Notes: generated by a model from the letters alone, not told the origin. Numbered from the stretch's first letter, positions 46,601-55,751 are shown. The stretch is 64,000 nt of DNA from Betaproteobacteria bacterium GR16-43 (GCA_001953215.1 CP019169.1:2604001-2668000); one strand, 5' to 3'. Program-made: numbers and translations.

Positions 46601-46816
46601 CTCGTGCCCACGCAGACCACGCAGATCCTCAACGCGGGCGGCGGCTGGAGCGCGAAGCGCGTGCAGGACATGAACGGCGATGGCCTGGCCGACATCGTGT
46701 GGGAGAACGTGGACGGGCGCGTCGCGATCTGGCTCATGAACGGAACCGCGTTCGTGAGCGGCTCGGGCATCCTCGGCACGGGCACCGGCTGGACCGTGAG
46801 CGGCGTGAGTCCGTGA
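43622..46816 (+). CDS. HzsA-like PD40/haem-motif protein with C-terminal seven-blade VCBS propeller
   Basis: 1064 aa. After an N-terminal signal segment (ILDRLCAGCAFLALLCISAASSAA; ATG 43640 is an alternative start), residues about 40-720 resemble the widespread family related to the hydrazine synthase alpha subunit: TDDRILFTSDRPF, HLYPQADEYES, FGRVIFTRWDHLQRDQQAD. A single CASCHG at C681-H685 is a c-type haem attachment motif. Residues 728-1064 are seven VCBS blades nearly in register with those of the other five proteins here. The haem motif implies periplasmic or extracellular haem attachment; the reaction is unknown, and nothing suggests anammox chemistry. The preceding 150-nt gap contains the hairpin and possibly a promoter. 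Confidence 0.8.
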   Translation: MKNKRTMTAKLTSVLPILDRLCAGCAFLALLCISAASSAAPSNPILFVTQVPSLGDFAGRASTFANHMTTPDQVVRGGDLMIRYPDGSLRNLTQEAGFGLTGGLQGATSIAVREPSVHWSANKAVFSMLVGAPAVQYAQLTFYWQLYEVTGLGQGQTATITKVPNQPAGYNNVSPFYGTDDRILFTSDRPFNGQAHLYPQADEYESTPTVTGIWSLNPATGNLRLLNHTPSGAFSPSIDAFGRVIFTRWDHLQRDQQADQDAETPTYGSFNYASEAPGAAHLARSEMFPEPRADSMSPTNGPVNGHRFNQFTPWQMNEDGTGEETLNHIGRHELSFGYLIKSFANDAALSDYSIDNLHANNFSVGMDTGLFQLREDPATPGTFFSVYTREFATLASGQIFKLNGSPTTNADLMALTAITGTAGTTGGRYRNPLPLSNGELVSSHTLASGLTPNLMNDFRLKQLNKNVGTGLYEAGATLTAGIVKSVTWWSPDELRSFNGPLWEIEAVEVVARTRPSRPAAPLEPSERDVFTEVGVNETTFRNWLTTNELALIITRDHTTRDRGDKLQPFNLRVPGGVQTLGGAGKVYDVANFQILQGDVIRGYDNREGRRVIAQPLHAPNVPNLPNPGGPAGSVKIALDGSSAAFVPARRALAWQSTDVTGEPVVRERVWVTFQPGEVRVCASCHGANQKIQSGANSPVNKPEALRALLQSWKASQPPPPSAAKRVPDFNGNGSADLLWRNADGRQAIYLMDGVTATATQEIIGAGTGWTVARVADFNGDGKSDLVWQHTDGRIALYLMNGATTTSTQQILNAGGGWSVTQTPDLDGDGKADLVFQNADGTIAAWLMDGLAMKSGGTLIGAGSGWSVIRTGDFDGDGKADLVWQHTDGRVAIWLMDGLTVKSTQQILNAGTGWTVTHAADFNGDGKSDLLWQNADGSIAVWLMNGTTMASGSGLLGAGTGWSVTRTGDFNGDGKADLFFLHTDGRAAIYLMNGLVPTQTTQILNAGGGWSAKRVQDMNGDGLADIVWENVDGRVAIWLMNGTAFVSGSGILGTGTGWTVSGVSP

Positions 46817-46827
46817 TCGTCTCGCAA

Positions 46828-46865
46828 CCGGGAGGCTGACGCCCTGCGACGGGCGTGTCTCCCGG
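46828..46865 (+). terminator. Terminator-like nested hairpin
   Basis: Outer arms CCGGGAG (46828-46834) and CTCCCGG (46859-46865) flank an inner stem ACGCCC/GGGCGT around TGCGAC, 12 nt after the stop of the HzsA-like gene. There is no T-run. Like the hairpin at 43498 it sits directly after a VCBS gene. Confidence 0.4.
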
Positions 46866-46962
46866 GGGCGACAGTTGCCGCGGCCCCCGGACCGGGACGG
46901 TGAAAAAACCGTTTCGCATCAAGGGTCTGCATCCCGGCATGGCGATTGCTCCCTGGGGCCTC

Positions 46963-49407
46963 ATGCACACACTTCCCTTGCGTCTCGCGATCGGCCTGTT
47001 CACGGCCGCCCTGGCGGCTTCGGCCGGGGCCACGACCTACCAGGTCGGCCCCACCCGCGCCTTCACCCAGATCACGCAGGTCACCGGGATGCTGAACCCC
47101 GGCGACGTGGTCGAGGTCGACGGCAACGCCACCTACAACACCGTGTTCCTCACGCGCAGCGGCAGCGTCGCGCAACCGATCACGATCCGCGGCATGGCCG
47201 CCGGCGCGCAGCGCCCGGTGATCCACTCGAACCTCGCGAACGACGACGGCCTGCGCATGGACGTGGACAACTACGTGGTCGAGGACATGGTCGTCGCCGG
47301 CGCGCGCGTGAAGTGCGTCTACCTGCACGGCAACAACCTCACGCTGCGGCGCGTCCAGGTCCATACCTGCACCAAGCACGGCATCCTCGGCGCCGACACC
47401 GACACCGGCAACATGACGTTGACCGAGGTCGAGGTCTTCAACCAGGGCAACTCCGCCGCGCCGAGCGCGTTCGACCATCCGATCTACATCGCCACCGACC
47501 ACGATCTCTATCCCACGGCCGTGCTGCGCATCGAGCGCAGCTGGGTGCACGACAACTTCTCGGGCAACTCGATCAAGAGCCGCGCGCGCAACGCCAAGTT
47601 CTTCCACAACTGGCTCGAGACCACCAACTCGCAGAACCACACCATCGAGGCGATCGGTCCCGACGGGCAATCGTGCCCGGTGCCCAACGGCAGCAATGCC
47701 GCGATCCTCTGCAACGCCGAGATCGTGGGCAACGTGCTCATCGCGCGCGGCAACAACGCCAACATGATGCGGCTGGGCGGTGACGGGACCGGCGAGTCGT
47801 TCGGCCGCTACCACCTCGTGAACAACACGTTCATCGCGAACGGGACGTTCAACTCGAACAGCTCGGCGATGATCCGCGCGTTCGACGGCATCGACTCGAT
47901 CGAGCTGCACAACAACATCTTCTGGATCCAGCAGGGCGATACCGTCGGCATCCGCATCGTGCGCGACGCCGAGGCGGCCTGGGTGAGCGGCCGCCGCGTC
48001 ACCGGCACGCGCAACCTCGTCACCGGCAGCGCCGCGACGTACGCGAGCGGCATCCCGGCGCAGCAGATCGCGGGCCTCACCAACACCATCTTCGCGACCA
48101 CGGCCTCGGTCTTCGTGAACGTGAGCGCGGCCGCGCTCACCACGCCGGGCCCCCTCGACGTGCGCCTCTCGGCCGCTTCGCCGGCGCGCCTGGCCGGCAA
48201 CGCGGGCAACACCAGCAGCGCGACCTTCGAAGTCCCGAACCCGACCAACCTGCCGGCCTTCCTGCCGCCGCGCATGCGTCCCGACCCGGGCTCGCCGCTC
48301 ACGCAGGTGCCGCGCCCGCTCGCGACCAACGACGACGGCCACGTGGTGCCGAACGCGACCTCGCTGGGCGCCTACGAGTTCACCGCGATGCCGTTCGACT
48401 TCAGCGCCGACGGCAAGAGCGACCTGCTGTGGCAGAACGCCGATGGCCGCGCCGCCATCTGGTTGATGAACGGCCTCGCGGCGACGGCGACGCAAGAGAT
48501 CATCGGCGCCGGCACGGGCTGGAGCGTCGTGCAGGTCGCGGACCTGAACGGCGACGGGCAGAAGGACCTCGTGTGGCAGCACACCGACGGACGCGCCGCG
48601 GTGTACCTGATGAATGGAACGACGCCCATCGCGACGCAGCAGATCCTCAATGCCGGCCCGTGGACCATCACGCACACGCCGGATCTCAACGGCGACGGCA
48701 AGGCGGACCTCGTCTTCCAGAACACGGATGGCACCGTCGCCGTCTGGCTGATGAACGGCACCGCGATGACGGCCGGCGCCAGCATCATCGGCGCGGGCAC
48801 GGGATGGAGCGTCACGCGCACCGGTGACTTCGACGGCGACGGCAAGGACGACCTGCTGTTCCAGAATGCCGACGGCCGCGTTGCGATCTGGCTCATGAAC
48901 GGAGTTTCGGTGAAGAGCACGGGGCAGATCCTCAATGCCGGCACCGGGTGGAGCGTGACCCACACGCCGGACCTGGACGGCGACGGCAAGGCGGACCTCG
49001 TCTGGCACAACACGGACGGCAGCACCGCGGTGTGGCTGATGAACGGCACCGCGATGACCTCGGGCACGGGCCTGCTGGGCGCGGGCACCGGGTGGAGCGT
49101 CACGCGCGCGGCCGACTTCGATGGCGACGGCAAGAGCGACCTCGTGTGGGAACACACCGATGGGCGCATCGCGATCTGGCTCATGAACGGCATCGCGCCT
49201 TCCTCGACCACGCAGATCCTCAACGCCGGGGGCGGCTGGACCGTGCGGCGCACGCCGGACCTGAACGGCGACGGCAAGGCCGACCTCGTCTTCCACAATG
49301 CCGACGGCCGCGTGGCCGCCTGGCTGATGAACGGCGCCGCGATGACCAGCGGCACGCAAATCCTCGGCACCGGCACGGGCTGGGGCGTTTCGGGAGTGAG
49401 CCAATGA
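46963..49407 (+). CDS. Exported right-handed beta-helix protein with C-terminal seven-blade VCBS propeller
   Basis: 814 aa from ATG 46963, chosen because MHTLPLRLAIGLFTAALAASAGA is a compact signal peptide; ATG 46939 and GTG 46900 are in-frame alternatives. The N-terminal domain (about residues 24-400) reads as a pectate-lyase-like parallel beta-helix: TYQVGPTRAFTQIT, ITIRGMAAGAQRPVIHSN, VVEDMVVAGARVKCVYLHGNNLTLRRV in outline, HGILGADTDTGNMTLTEVEVF. Such folds often bind or cleave polysaccharide, but no catalytic residues can be named. Residues 479-814 are seven VCBS blades; blade 2 has one residue deleted near PWTITH. The stop overlaps the GH44 gene ATG, so the two are translationally coupled. 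Confidence 0.8.
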   Translation: MHTLPLRLAIGLFTAALAASAGATTYQVGPTRAFTQITQVTGMLNPGDVVEVDGNATYNTVFLTRSGSVAQPITIRGMAAGAQRPVIHSNLANDDGLRMDVDNYVVEDMVVAGARVKCVYLHGNNLTLRRVQVHTCTKHGILGADTDTGNMTLTEVEVFNQGNSAAPSAFDHPIYIATDHDLYPTAVLRIERSWVHDNFSGNSIKSRARNAKFFHNWLETTNSQNHTIEAIGPDGQSCPVPNGSNAAILCNAEIVGNVLIARGNNANMMRLGGDGTGESFGRYHLVNNTFIANGTFNSNSSAMIRAFDGIDSIELHNNIFWIQQGDTVGIRIVRDAEAAWVSGRRVTGTRNLVTGSAATYASGIPAQQIAGLTNTIFATTASVFVNVSAAALTTPGPLDVRLSAASPARLAGNAGNTSSATFEVPNPTNLPAFLPPRMRPDPGSPLTQVPRPLATNDDGHVVPNATSLGAYEFTAMPFDFSADGKSDLLWQNADGRAAIWLMNGLAATATQEIIGAGTGWSVVQVADLNGDGQKDLVWQHTDGRAAVYLMNGTTPIATQQILNAGPWTITHTPDLNGDGKADLVFQNTDGTVAVWLMNGTAMTAGASIIGAGTGWSVTRTGDFDGDGKDDLLFQNADGRVAIWLMNGVSVKSTGQILNAGTGWSVTHTPDLDGDGKADLVWHNTDGSTAVWLMNGTAMTSGTGLLGAGTGWSVTRAADFDGDGKSDLVWEHTDGRIAIWLMNGIAPSSTTQILNAGGGWTVRRTPDLNGDGKADLVFHNADGRVAAWLMNGAAMTSGTQILGTGTGWGVSGVSQ

Positions 49408-52052
49408 ACCATCGAGCCCGCATTCTGGCCGCGGCGTGCTTCCTCGCCGCCACCGGCGCGTACGCGGACAATCCGCTCGCCACCATCACCGTGAACGCGC
49501 TGTCCAACCGCCACGCGATCGACGCGCGCGTCTACGGCCTGGCCTTCGCGAGCACGGCGCAGCTCCTCGAGTTGAACGTGCCGCTGAACCGGCACGGCGG
49601 CAACGGCACCACGCGCTACAACTGGCAGGTGAACGCGTCGAACCACGCGTTCGACTGGTACTTCCAGAGCCTGGATGACGGCAGCGCCACGCCGGCCGCG
49701 AGCTGGGACGATTTCGTGCAGTCGTCGAAGTCGGGCGGCGCGCAAGCGGCGATCACGGTGCCGATGATCGGCTGGGTGGCGAAGCTGGGTGCCAACCGCC
49801 AGCGGCTCTCGAGCTTTTCGATCGCGAAGTACGGCGCGCAACAGGCCAACGACTGGCAGTGGTTCCCCGACGCCGGCAACGGCGTGAGGACCAACGGCCA
49901 GTTGATCACGGGCAACGATCCCACCGACGCGAACGTCCTCGTCGATTCCACGTTCCAGCAGCAGGGCGTGCAGCACCTCGTGACCCGCTGGGGCGCCGCG
50001 GCCTCGGGCGGCGTGCGCTACTACATCCTCGATAACGAGCACAGCATCTGGCAGGGGACGCATCGCGACGTGCACCCCGCGGGCGCAACGATGGATGAGA
50101 TCCGCGGGAAGATGATCGACCACGCGACGAAGATCAAGGCGGTCGATCCCGATGCGATCGTGTTCGGCCCCGAGGAGTGGGGCTGGAGCGGCTACCTCTA
50201 CAGCGGCGCGGACCAGCAGGCGGGGGCCGCCAACGGCTGGAGCAATTTCCCCGATCGCAACGCGCACGGCGGCGCGGATTATCTTCCCTGGCTGCTCGGG
50301 CAGATGCGCGCGAACGAACTCGCCACGGGCAAGCGCCTGCTCGACGTCTTCACGGTCCACTACTACCCGCAGGGCGGCGAGTACGGCAACGACACGTCGC
50401 AGGCCATGCAGTTGCGGCGCAACCGTTCGACGCGCTCGCTTTGGGATCCGAACTACACCGACGAGACTTGGATCAACGACAAGGTGCGGCTGATCCCGCG
50501 CCTCAAGCAATGGGCCGCGGCGAACTATCCCGGCACGCCCGTGGGCATCACCGAATGGAACTGGGGCGCCGAAGGCCACATCAATGGCGCCACGGCGCTG
50601 GCCGACGTCTTCGGCATCTTCGGCCGCGAGGGGCTCGACGTCGGCGCGTACTGGACGACGCCGGGCACCGGTACGCCGGCGTACAACGCGATCAAGATGT
50701 ACCGCAACTACGACGGCGCGAAGTCCACGTTCGGCGACACGAGCGTCTCGGCGAGCGGGCCGAACCCGGACAACGTCGCGGTCTTCGCGGCGCAGCGATC
50801 CTCGGACCGCGCGCTCACGGTGATGGTGATCAACAAGTACCTCACGGCGAATACGCCTGTGCGCGTGGACCTGCAGGGATTCGCGGCGGGCGGCGCCGCG
50901 AGGGTTTGGCAACTCGGTGCCGGAAACACGATCGCGCGTCTCGCGGATGCGAGCGTCACGAGCGCGCGGATCGACGTCACGGTGCCGCCGCAAAGCATCA
51001 CGCTGCTGGTGATTCCCGCGGCGGCCGCGCCGATCACGAACGACTTCGACGGTAGCGGCAAGGCCGATCTCCTGTTCCAGAACACGGACGGCCGCGCGGC
51101 CATCTGGTTGATGAACGGCGTGGCACCCACGGCCACGCAGGAAATCATCGGGGCCGGCACCGGTTGGAGTGCCGTGCAGGTCGCCGACTTCAATGGGGAC
51201 GGCAAGGCCGACCTCGTCTGGCAGCACACCGATGGCCGCATGGCGATCTACCTCATGAACGGCACGACGCCGACGACGACCACGCAACTGCTCAACGCCG
51301 GCAGCGGCTGGAGCGTCACGCACGCCGCGGATCTCGATGGCGATGGCAAGGCGGACCTCGTCTTCCGGAACACGGATGGCAGCGCGGCCGTGTGGCTCAT
51401 GAACGGCACGGCGATGGCGAGCGGCGCCGGCGTGATGGGCCCCGGCACGGGCTGGAGCGTCACGAAGGTCGCGGACTTCGACGGCGACGGCAAGGCCGAC
51501 CTGTTGTGGACCCACACGGATGGCCGCATCGCGATCTGGCTCATGAATGGTCTTACCGTGAAATCGACGAACCAGATCCTCAATGCCGGCAGCGGCTGGA
51601 GTGTTGCGCATGCGATCGATCTCAACGGAGACGGCAAGGCCGACCTCGTGTGGCAGCACACCGACGGCAGCGTCGCGTTGTGGCTGATGAACGGAGCCGC
51701 GATGGCGAGTGGAAGCGGCCTGCTCGGAGCCGGAACGGGATGGAGCGTGCAGCGCGTGGCCGACTTCGACGGCGACGGGAAGGGCGATCTCCTCTTCGGG
51801 CACACGGACGGGCGCGCGGCGATCTACCTGATGAACGGGCTCACCCCAGCCACGACCACGCAGATCCTCAACGCGGGCGGCGGTTGGACCGCGAAGCGCA
51901 CGCTCGACCTCAATGGCGACGGCAAGGCGGACATCGTCTTCCAGAACGCCGACGGCCGCACGGCGGTGTGGTTGATGAACGGCACGGCGATGACTTCCAG
52001 CAGCCAACTCGTAGGGACGGGCACGGGCTGGGCGGTATCAGGCACCCCGTGA
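49404..52052 (+). CDS. GH44 endoglucanase/xyloglucanase with C-terminal seven-blade VCBS propeller
   Basis: 882 aa. The signal peptide MNHRARILAAACFLAATGAYA is followed by a glycoside hydrolase family 44 domain (about residues 25-540): RHGGNGTTRYNWQVNASNHAFDWYF is the family hallmark in outline. Candidate catalytic glutamates are E212 in ILDNEH, where the family usually has DNEP, and E384 in ITEWNWG. GPEEWGWSGY lies between them. GH44 enzymes cut beta-1,4 glucans such as cellulose derivatives and xyloglucan. Residues 547-882 are seven VCBS blades. The gene starts inside the stop of the beta-helix gene (ATGA), suggesting that the two proteins act on related polysaccharide. The propeller sits where carbohydrate-binding modules usually occur in such enzymes. 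Confidence 0.85.
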   Translation: MNHRARILAAACFLAATGAYADNPLATITVNALSNRHAIDARVYGLAFASTAQLLELNVPLNRHGGNGTTRYNWQVNASNHAFDWYFQSLDDGSATPAASWDDFVQSSKSGGAQAAITVPMIGWVAKLGANRQRLSSFSIAKYGAQQANDWQWFPDAGNGVRTNGQLITGNDPTDANVLVDSTFQQQGVQHLVTRWGAAASGGVRYYILDNEHSIWQGTHRDVHPAGATMDEIRGKMIDHATKIKAVDPDAIVFGPEEWGWSGYLYSGADQQAGAANGWSNFPDRNAHGGADYLPWLLGQMRANELATGKRLLDVFTVHYYPQGGEYGNDTSQAMQLRRNRSTRSLWDPNYTDETWINDKVRLIPRLKQWAAANYPGTPVGITEWNWGAEGHINGATALADVFGIFGREGLDVGAYWTTPGTGTPAYNAIKMYRNYDGAKSTFGDTSVSASGPNPDNVAVFAAQRSSDRALTVMVINKYLTANTPVRVDLQGFAAGGAARVWQLGAGNTIARLADASVTSARIDVTVPPQSITLLVIPAAAAPITNDFDGSGKADLLFQNTDGRAAIWLMNGVAPTATQEIIGAGTGWSAVQVADFNGDGKADLVWQHTDGRMAIYLMNGTTPTTTTQLLNAGSGWSVTHAADLDGDGKADLVFRNTDGSAAVWLMNGTAMASGAGVMGPGTGWSVTKVADFDGDGKADLLWTHTDGRIAIWLMNGLTVKSTNQILNAGSGWSVAHAIDLNGDGKADLVWQHTDGSVALWLMNGAAMASGSGLLGAGTGWSVQRVADFDGDGKGDLLFGHTDGRAAIYLMNGLTPATTTQILNAGGGWTAKRTLDLNGDGKADIVFQNADGRTAVWLMNGTAMTSSSQLVGTGTGWAVSGTP

Positions 52053-52121
52053 CGGTGCGGTAGGCGCTGGGCGGGAGTTCCGGCACAATCGCCCGCATTA
52101 ACATCCCTCAAGGGGTGAGCC

Positions 52122-55100
52122 ATGGCGCACCGCCTCGTCACCGCCTGCCTGCTGGCAGCGGCATGCCTGTTTCCCGTCTCGCCCGCATCGGCCCAGACGA
52201 TCTCGTGGACGAAGTCCTTCACAGGCGTGCCCGGTGGCTGGGCTACCGTGGGGGACTGGCTGCAGGATGGCCCGCGCACGATCGCGACGTTTCCCAATGG
52301 CGACCTCGTGGTCGTGGGCGCCCTCCGCAACGGCAACGGCATGGTCACGGCGCGCTACAGCGCCGCGACGGGCGCGGTGCTTTGGAGCGCGCGGCACACC
52401 GGCTACGTCATCGAAGCCACCACGGCCGAGGCCGCAACGGCCGTCACCGTCGACCCGGACGGCAACGTGGTCGTGGCGGGGCTGGCGGACAGCTATACCT
52501 ACGAGAATCGCGTCGAGATCGTCGCCGTGAAATACGCCGGCGCCACCGGTGCGTTGCTCTGGAGCACGACGCACGGGCGCGCGAACGGAACCTACGAGCG
52601 CCCCTACGCGATCGCGACGAACGCCGCCGGCGACGTCTTCATCACCGGTGCCTCCGGAGCCTCGACCTACGAGAACAACGCGGTCTTCACCATCAAGCTC
52701 TCGGGGCAGACGGGCCAGCGCACCTGGACCCACGTCCTCCCGGGACTCTCGTACGACCACGGAACCGCCCTCGTGGTGGACGTTGCGGGCCATGCCTACG
52801 TCGGCGGCCGAATCGGCGATGCCTTCCAGGTCTTCAAGCTCGACGGGGCGACGGGCATGCAGGCGTGGAGCGCCTCGCTCCCGGGGCAGGGCGAGGCGAG
52901 GACACTCGTGCTGGCGCCGGGCGGTGACGTCCTGGCCGGTGGCGACAGCGCGGGGGTCGGGCGCATCGTGAAGCTCAACCCGGCCACCGGCGCCGTGCAG
53001 TGGTCACAGTCGTATCCGAACGGCGGCTGGTTCGTGCGCATGGCGCCCCGGCTCGATCCCGACGGCAACGTGATCGCGGCAGGGCACGTGGCAAGCTTCG
53101 CGTACGTGGCCAAGTTCTCCGGGGCCACGGGTGCCGTGCTGTGGGGCGTGGCGCTGGACTCGGGAAACGACTTCGCCGTCAGCGCGGTCGACGTCGATGC
53201 GCAGGGTAACGTGGGCGTGACCGGCAGCCAGTCGTACGCGAACTTCCGCGTGACGCGCCTGCGGGGCTCGGACGGCCAGGCGTCGTGGAGCGCGGACAAC
53301 CCTGCGGGTCCGTCCGGCCAGGCGAAGGGTGTCGCGGTGGCGTTCGATGCCGCGGGCAACCTGCTCGCGGCGGGTGGCGTCGCATCGGGTCCGTCGATCT
53401 ACGCGGAAACCTGGCGAATCGTGAAGTACGCGCCCGCGCCCGGGCCGGCCCTCTGGAGCGCAGGCGTGCCGCAGCTGCCGGGCTACGCGATCCTTCGGGG
53501 CAAACACGTGACGGGCGTGCGATCGGGTCGTGTCGCAGTGCTCTCGCAAATGTCCCAGGTCTCGTACTCGCGCGCGGATCGCCTGGACGTCGTGAACGCG
53601 AAGACCGGCACCACGATCTGGAGTCTCACGGAAACGGATATTTCCGGCGCCCTCTCGGAAGGCTATCCGGCCAACCCGCGCGTTGCGATGGATGCGACGG
53701 GCAACGTGGTCGTGACGGGTGGCCCGCATTCGCAACCGCCGGACGCGAAGATGCTCACCCGGAAGTTCCAGGCCGCTTCCGGCGCGGTCGCCTGGACCGC
53801 GACGTCCACCGCGGCCGCCATCGGCAACGCCATCGCGATGGACGCCAACGGCCATGTCGCGGTGCTCGGGAGATCGGAGACCGATTGGGTGGTGGCCAAG
53901 TACGACGGCGCCAGCGGAACGCGCCTCTGGGAGGTCGTGCTCTCCGCGATGGGCCCGTCCAGCGGATACCAGCAGGCCAATGCGATCGCAATGGACTCGG
54001 CGGGCAACGTGGTCGTGACGGGGCGCTACACCAACGCCTCGGCCACGGCGGGAGGGGCGAGGACCTTCAAGCTCGCCGCGGCGAACGGCGCCATCCTCTG
54101 GGACAAGTTGATCCCCGGCGAGCACCTCGCGGTCGCCATCGACGCGCAGGACAACGTGGTCGCCACGGGCGACTTCTTCCAGTACCCGGACACGTTCATG
54201 CAGACCGTGAAGTACGCGCCGGACGGAACCGAACTCTGGACGCGCCTCTACACGGTGGACGGCACCGCGCGCGGCGTGTCGCGGGCGTTGGCGATCAATC
54301 CCCAGGGCGAAATCGTCATCGGCGGGTACACGGCGCCCATCAACCCTCCGGGGTCGACCAGTGCCCGCATCGTGAAGTATTCGGCGGCGGGCGTCGTGCT
54401 GTGGACTGCCGCGAGCGGCGCGCCCGGCAGTTACGCCGCGGCGATCGATGTCGCGTTCGATGGCCTGGGCAATGTGGTCGCCGGCACCTACGAAGCGGAG
54501 CCGGGCGCCCGTGGCAAGTCGCGCGCGATCAAGCTCGCGGGCGCGACGGGCGCCTCGCTCTGGGTCCGGGGCGTCCAGCCTCCGCCGATCGAAGGGTTCC
54601 TCTATGACCTCACGGTGGTGCGCGTGGATTCCGACAACGCGGTCCTGGTGGCGACCGATTCGTGGGTCCCGGACGGGGTCTTCAATGTCACGCTCTCGCG
54701 CGTGGTCGATGCCGACACGCGGCCGCCGGTCGCGGTGGACTTCGACGGCAGCGGCAAGGCCGATCTCCTGTTCGAGAACACCGACGGCCGCGCGGCCATC
54801 TGGTTGATGAACGGCATCACGCCGACCGCCACGCAGGAAATCATCGGGGCCGGCACGGGCTGGAGCGTCACCCAGGTCGCCGACTTCAACGCCGACGGCA
54901 AGACCGATCTCGTGTGGAAGCACACGGATGGCCGCATGGCGATCTACCTGATGAATGGGACCACGCCCGCGACCACCACGCAGCTGTTGAATGCGGGAAG
55001 CGGCTGGAGCGTGATCCAGACGCCCGACGTCGATGGCGACGGCAAGGCCGACCTCCTGTTCCAGAACACGGACGGCAGCGCGGCAATCTGGTTGATGAAC

Positions 55101-55751
55101 GGTGCCGCGATGAGTTCGGGCGCCAGCATCATCGGTCCGGGCTCGGGATGGAGCGTGACGAAGGTCGCGGACTTCGACGGCGACGGCAAGAGCGATCTGC
55201 TGTGGACGCACACCGATGGCCGCGTGGCGATCTGGTTGATGAACGGCCTCGCCGTGAAGTCGACGAACCAGATCCTCAATGCAGCCAGTGGCTGGAGTGT
55301 CGCGCACACGATCGACTTGAACGGCGACGGCAAGGCCGACCTCGTGTGGCAGCACACCGATGGCAGCGTCGCGTTGTGGCTGATGAATGGCGCGGTCATG
55401 GCGTCCGGCTCCGGGCTCCTCGGCGCGGGAACCGGATGGAGCGTCCAGCGCGTGGCCGATTTCGACGGCGACGGAAAGGGCGATCTCCTCTTCGGTCACA
55501 CGGACGGGCGCGCGGCGATCTACCTCATGAACGGGCTCATGCCGACCATGACCACGCAGATCCTCAACGCGGGTGGCGGCTGGACCGCGAAGCGGACGCT
55601 GGACCTCAATGGCGACGGCAAGGCGGACATCGTCTTCCAGAACGCGGACGGCCGCACGGCGGTGTGGCTGATGAACGGCACGGCGATGACGTCGAGCGCG
55701 CAACTGCTCGGAACGGGAACGGGATATGGCGTCTCCGCGGTCAGCCAGTAG
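52122..55751 (+). CDS. Exported SBBP/PQQ-like propeller protein with C-terminal seven-blade VCBS propeller
   Basis: 1209 aa. The signal peptide MAHRLVTACLLAAACLFPVSPASA precedes about 840 residues of repeats of the kind GNVVVAGLADS...VKYAGATGALLWS, the SBBP beta-propeller/PQQ-like pattern with repeated GATGA(V/L)LW turns, probably two propellers in series. No PQQ-dehydrogenase catalytic residues are evident. Residues 873-1209 are seven VCBS blades, closest to those of the GH44 protein: blades 4-7 are almost identical in both. AAGGGGTGA lies just before the ATG. The role is unknown; by architecture it is an exported binding or scaffold protein. Confidence 0.8.
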   Translation: MAHRLVTACLLAAACLFPVSPASAQTISWTKSFTGVPGGWATVGDWLQDGPRTIATFPNGDLVVVGALRNGNGMVTARYSAATGAVLWSARHTGYVIEATTAEAATAVTVDPDGNVVVAGLADSYTYENRVEIVAVKYAGATGALLWSTTHGRANGTYERPYAIATNAAGDVFITGASGASTYENNAVFTIKLSGQTGQRTWTHVLPGLSYDHGTALVVDVAGHAYVGGRIGDAFQVFKLDGATGMQAWSASLPGQGEARTLVLAPGGDVLAGGDSAGVGRIVKLNPATGAVQWSQSYPNGGWFVRMAPRLDPDGNVIAAGHVASFAYVAKFSGATGAVLWGVALDSGNDFAVSAVDVDAQGNVGVTGSQSYANFRVTRLRGSDGQASWSADNPAGPSGQAKGVAVAFDAAGNLLAAGGVASGPSIYAETWRIVKYAPAPGPALWSAGVPQLPGYAILRGKHVTGVRSGRVAVLSQMSQVSYSRADRLDVVNAKTGTTIWSLTETDISGALSEGYPANPRVAMDATGNVVVTGGPHSQPPDAKMLTRKFQAASGAVAWTATSTAAAIGNAIAMDANGHVAVLGRSETDWVVAKYDGASGTRLWEVVLSAMGPSSGYQQANAIAMDSAGNVVVTGRYTNASATAGGARTFKLAAANGAILWDKLIPGEHLAVAIDAQDNVVATGDFFQYPDTFMQTVKYAPDGTELWTRLYTVDGTARGVSRALAINPQGEIVIGGYTAPINPPGSTSARIVKYSAAGVVLWTAASGAPGSYAAAIDVAFDGLGNVVAGTYEAEPGARGKSRAIKLAGATGASLWVRGVQPPPIEGFLYDLTVVRVDSDNAVLVATDSWVPDGVFNVTLSRVVDADTRPPVAVDFDGSGKADLLFENTDGRAAIWLMNGITPTATQEIIGAGTGWSVTQVADFNADGKTDLVWKHTDGRMAIYLMNGTTPATTTQLLNAGSGWSVIQTPDVDGDGKADLLFQNTDGSAAIWLMNGAAMSSGASIIGPGSGWSVTKVADFDGDGKSDLLWTHTDGRVAIWLMNGLAVKSTNQILNAASGWSVAHTIDLNGDGKADLVWQHTDGSVALWLMNGAVMASGSGLLGAGTGWSVQRVADFDGDGKGDLLFGHTDGRAAIYLMNGLMPTMTTQILNAGGGWTAKRTLDLNGDGKADIVFQNADGRTAVWLMNGTAMTSSAQLLGTGTGYGVSAVSQ

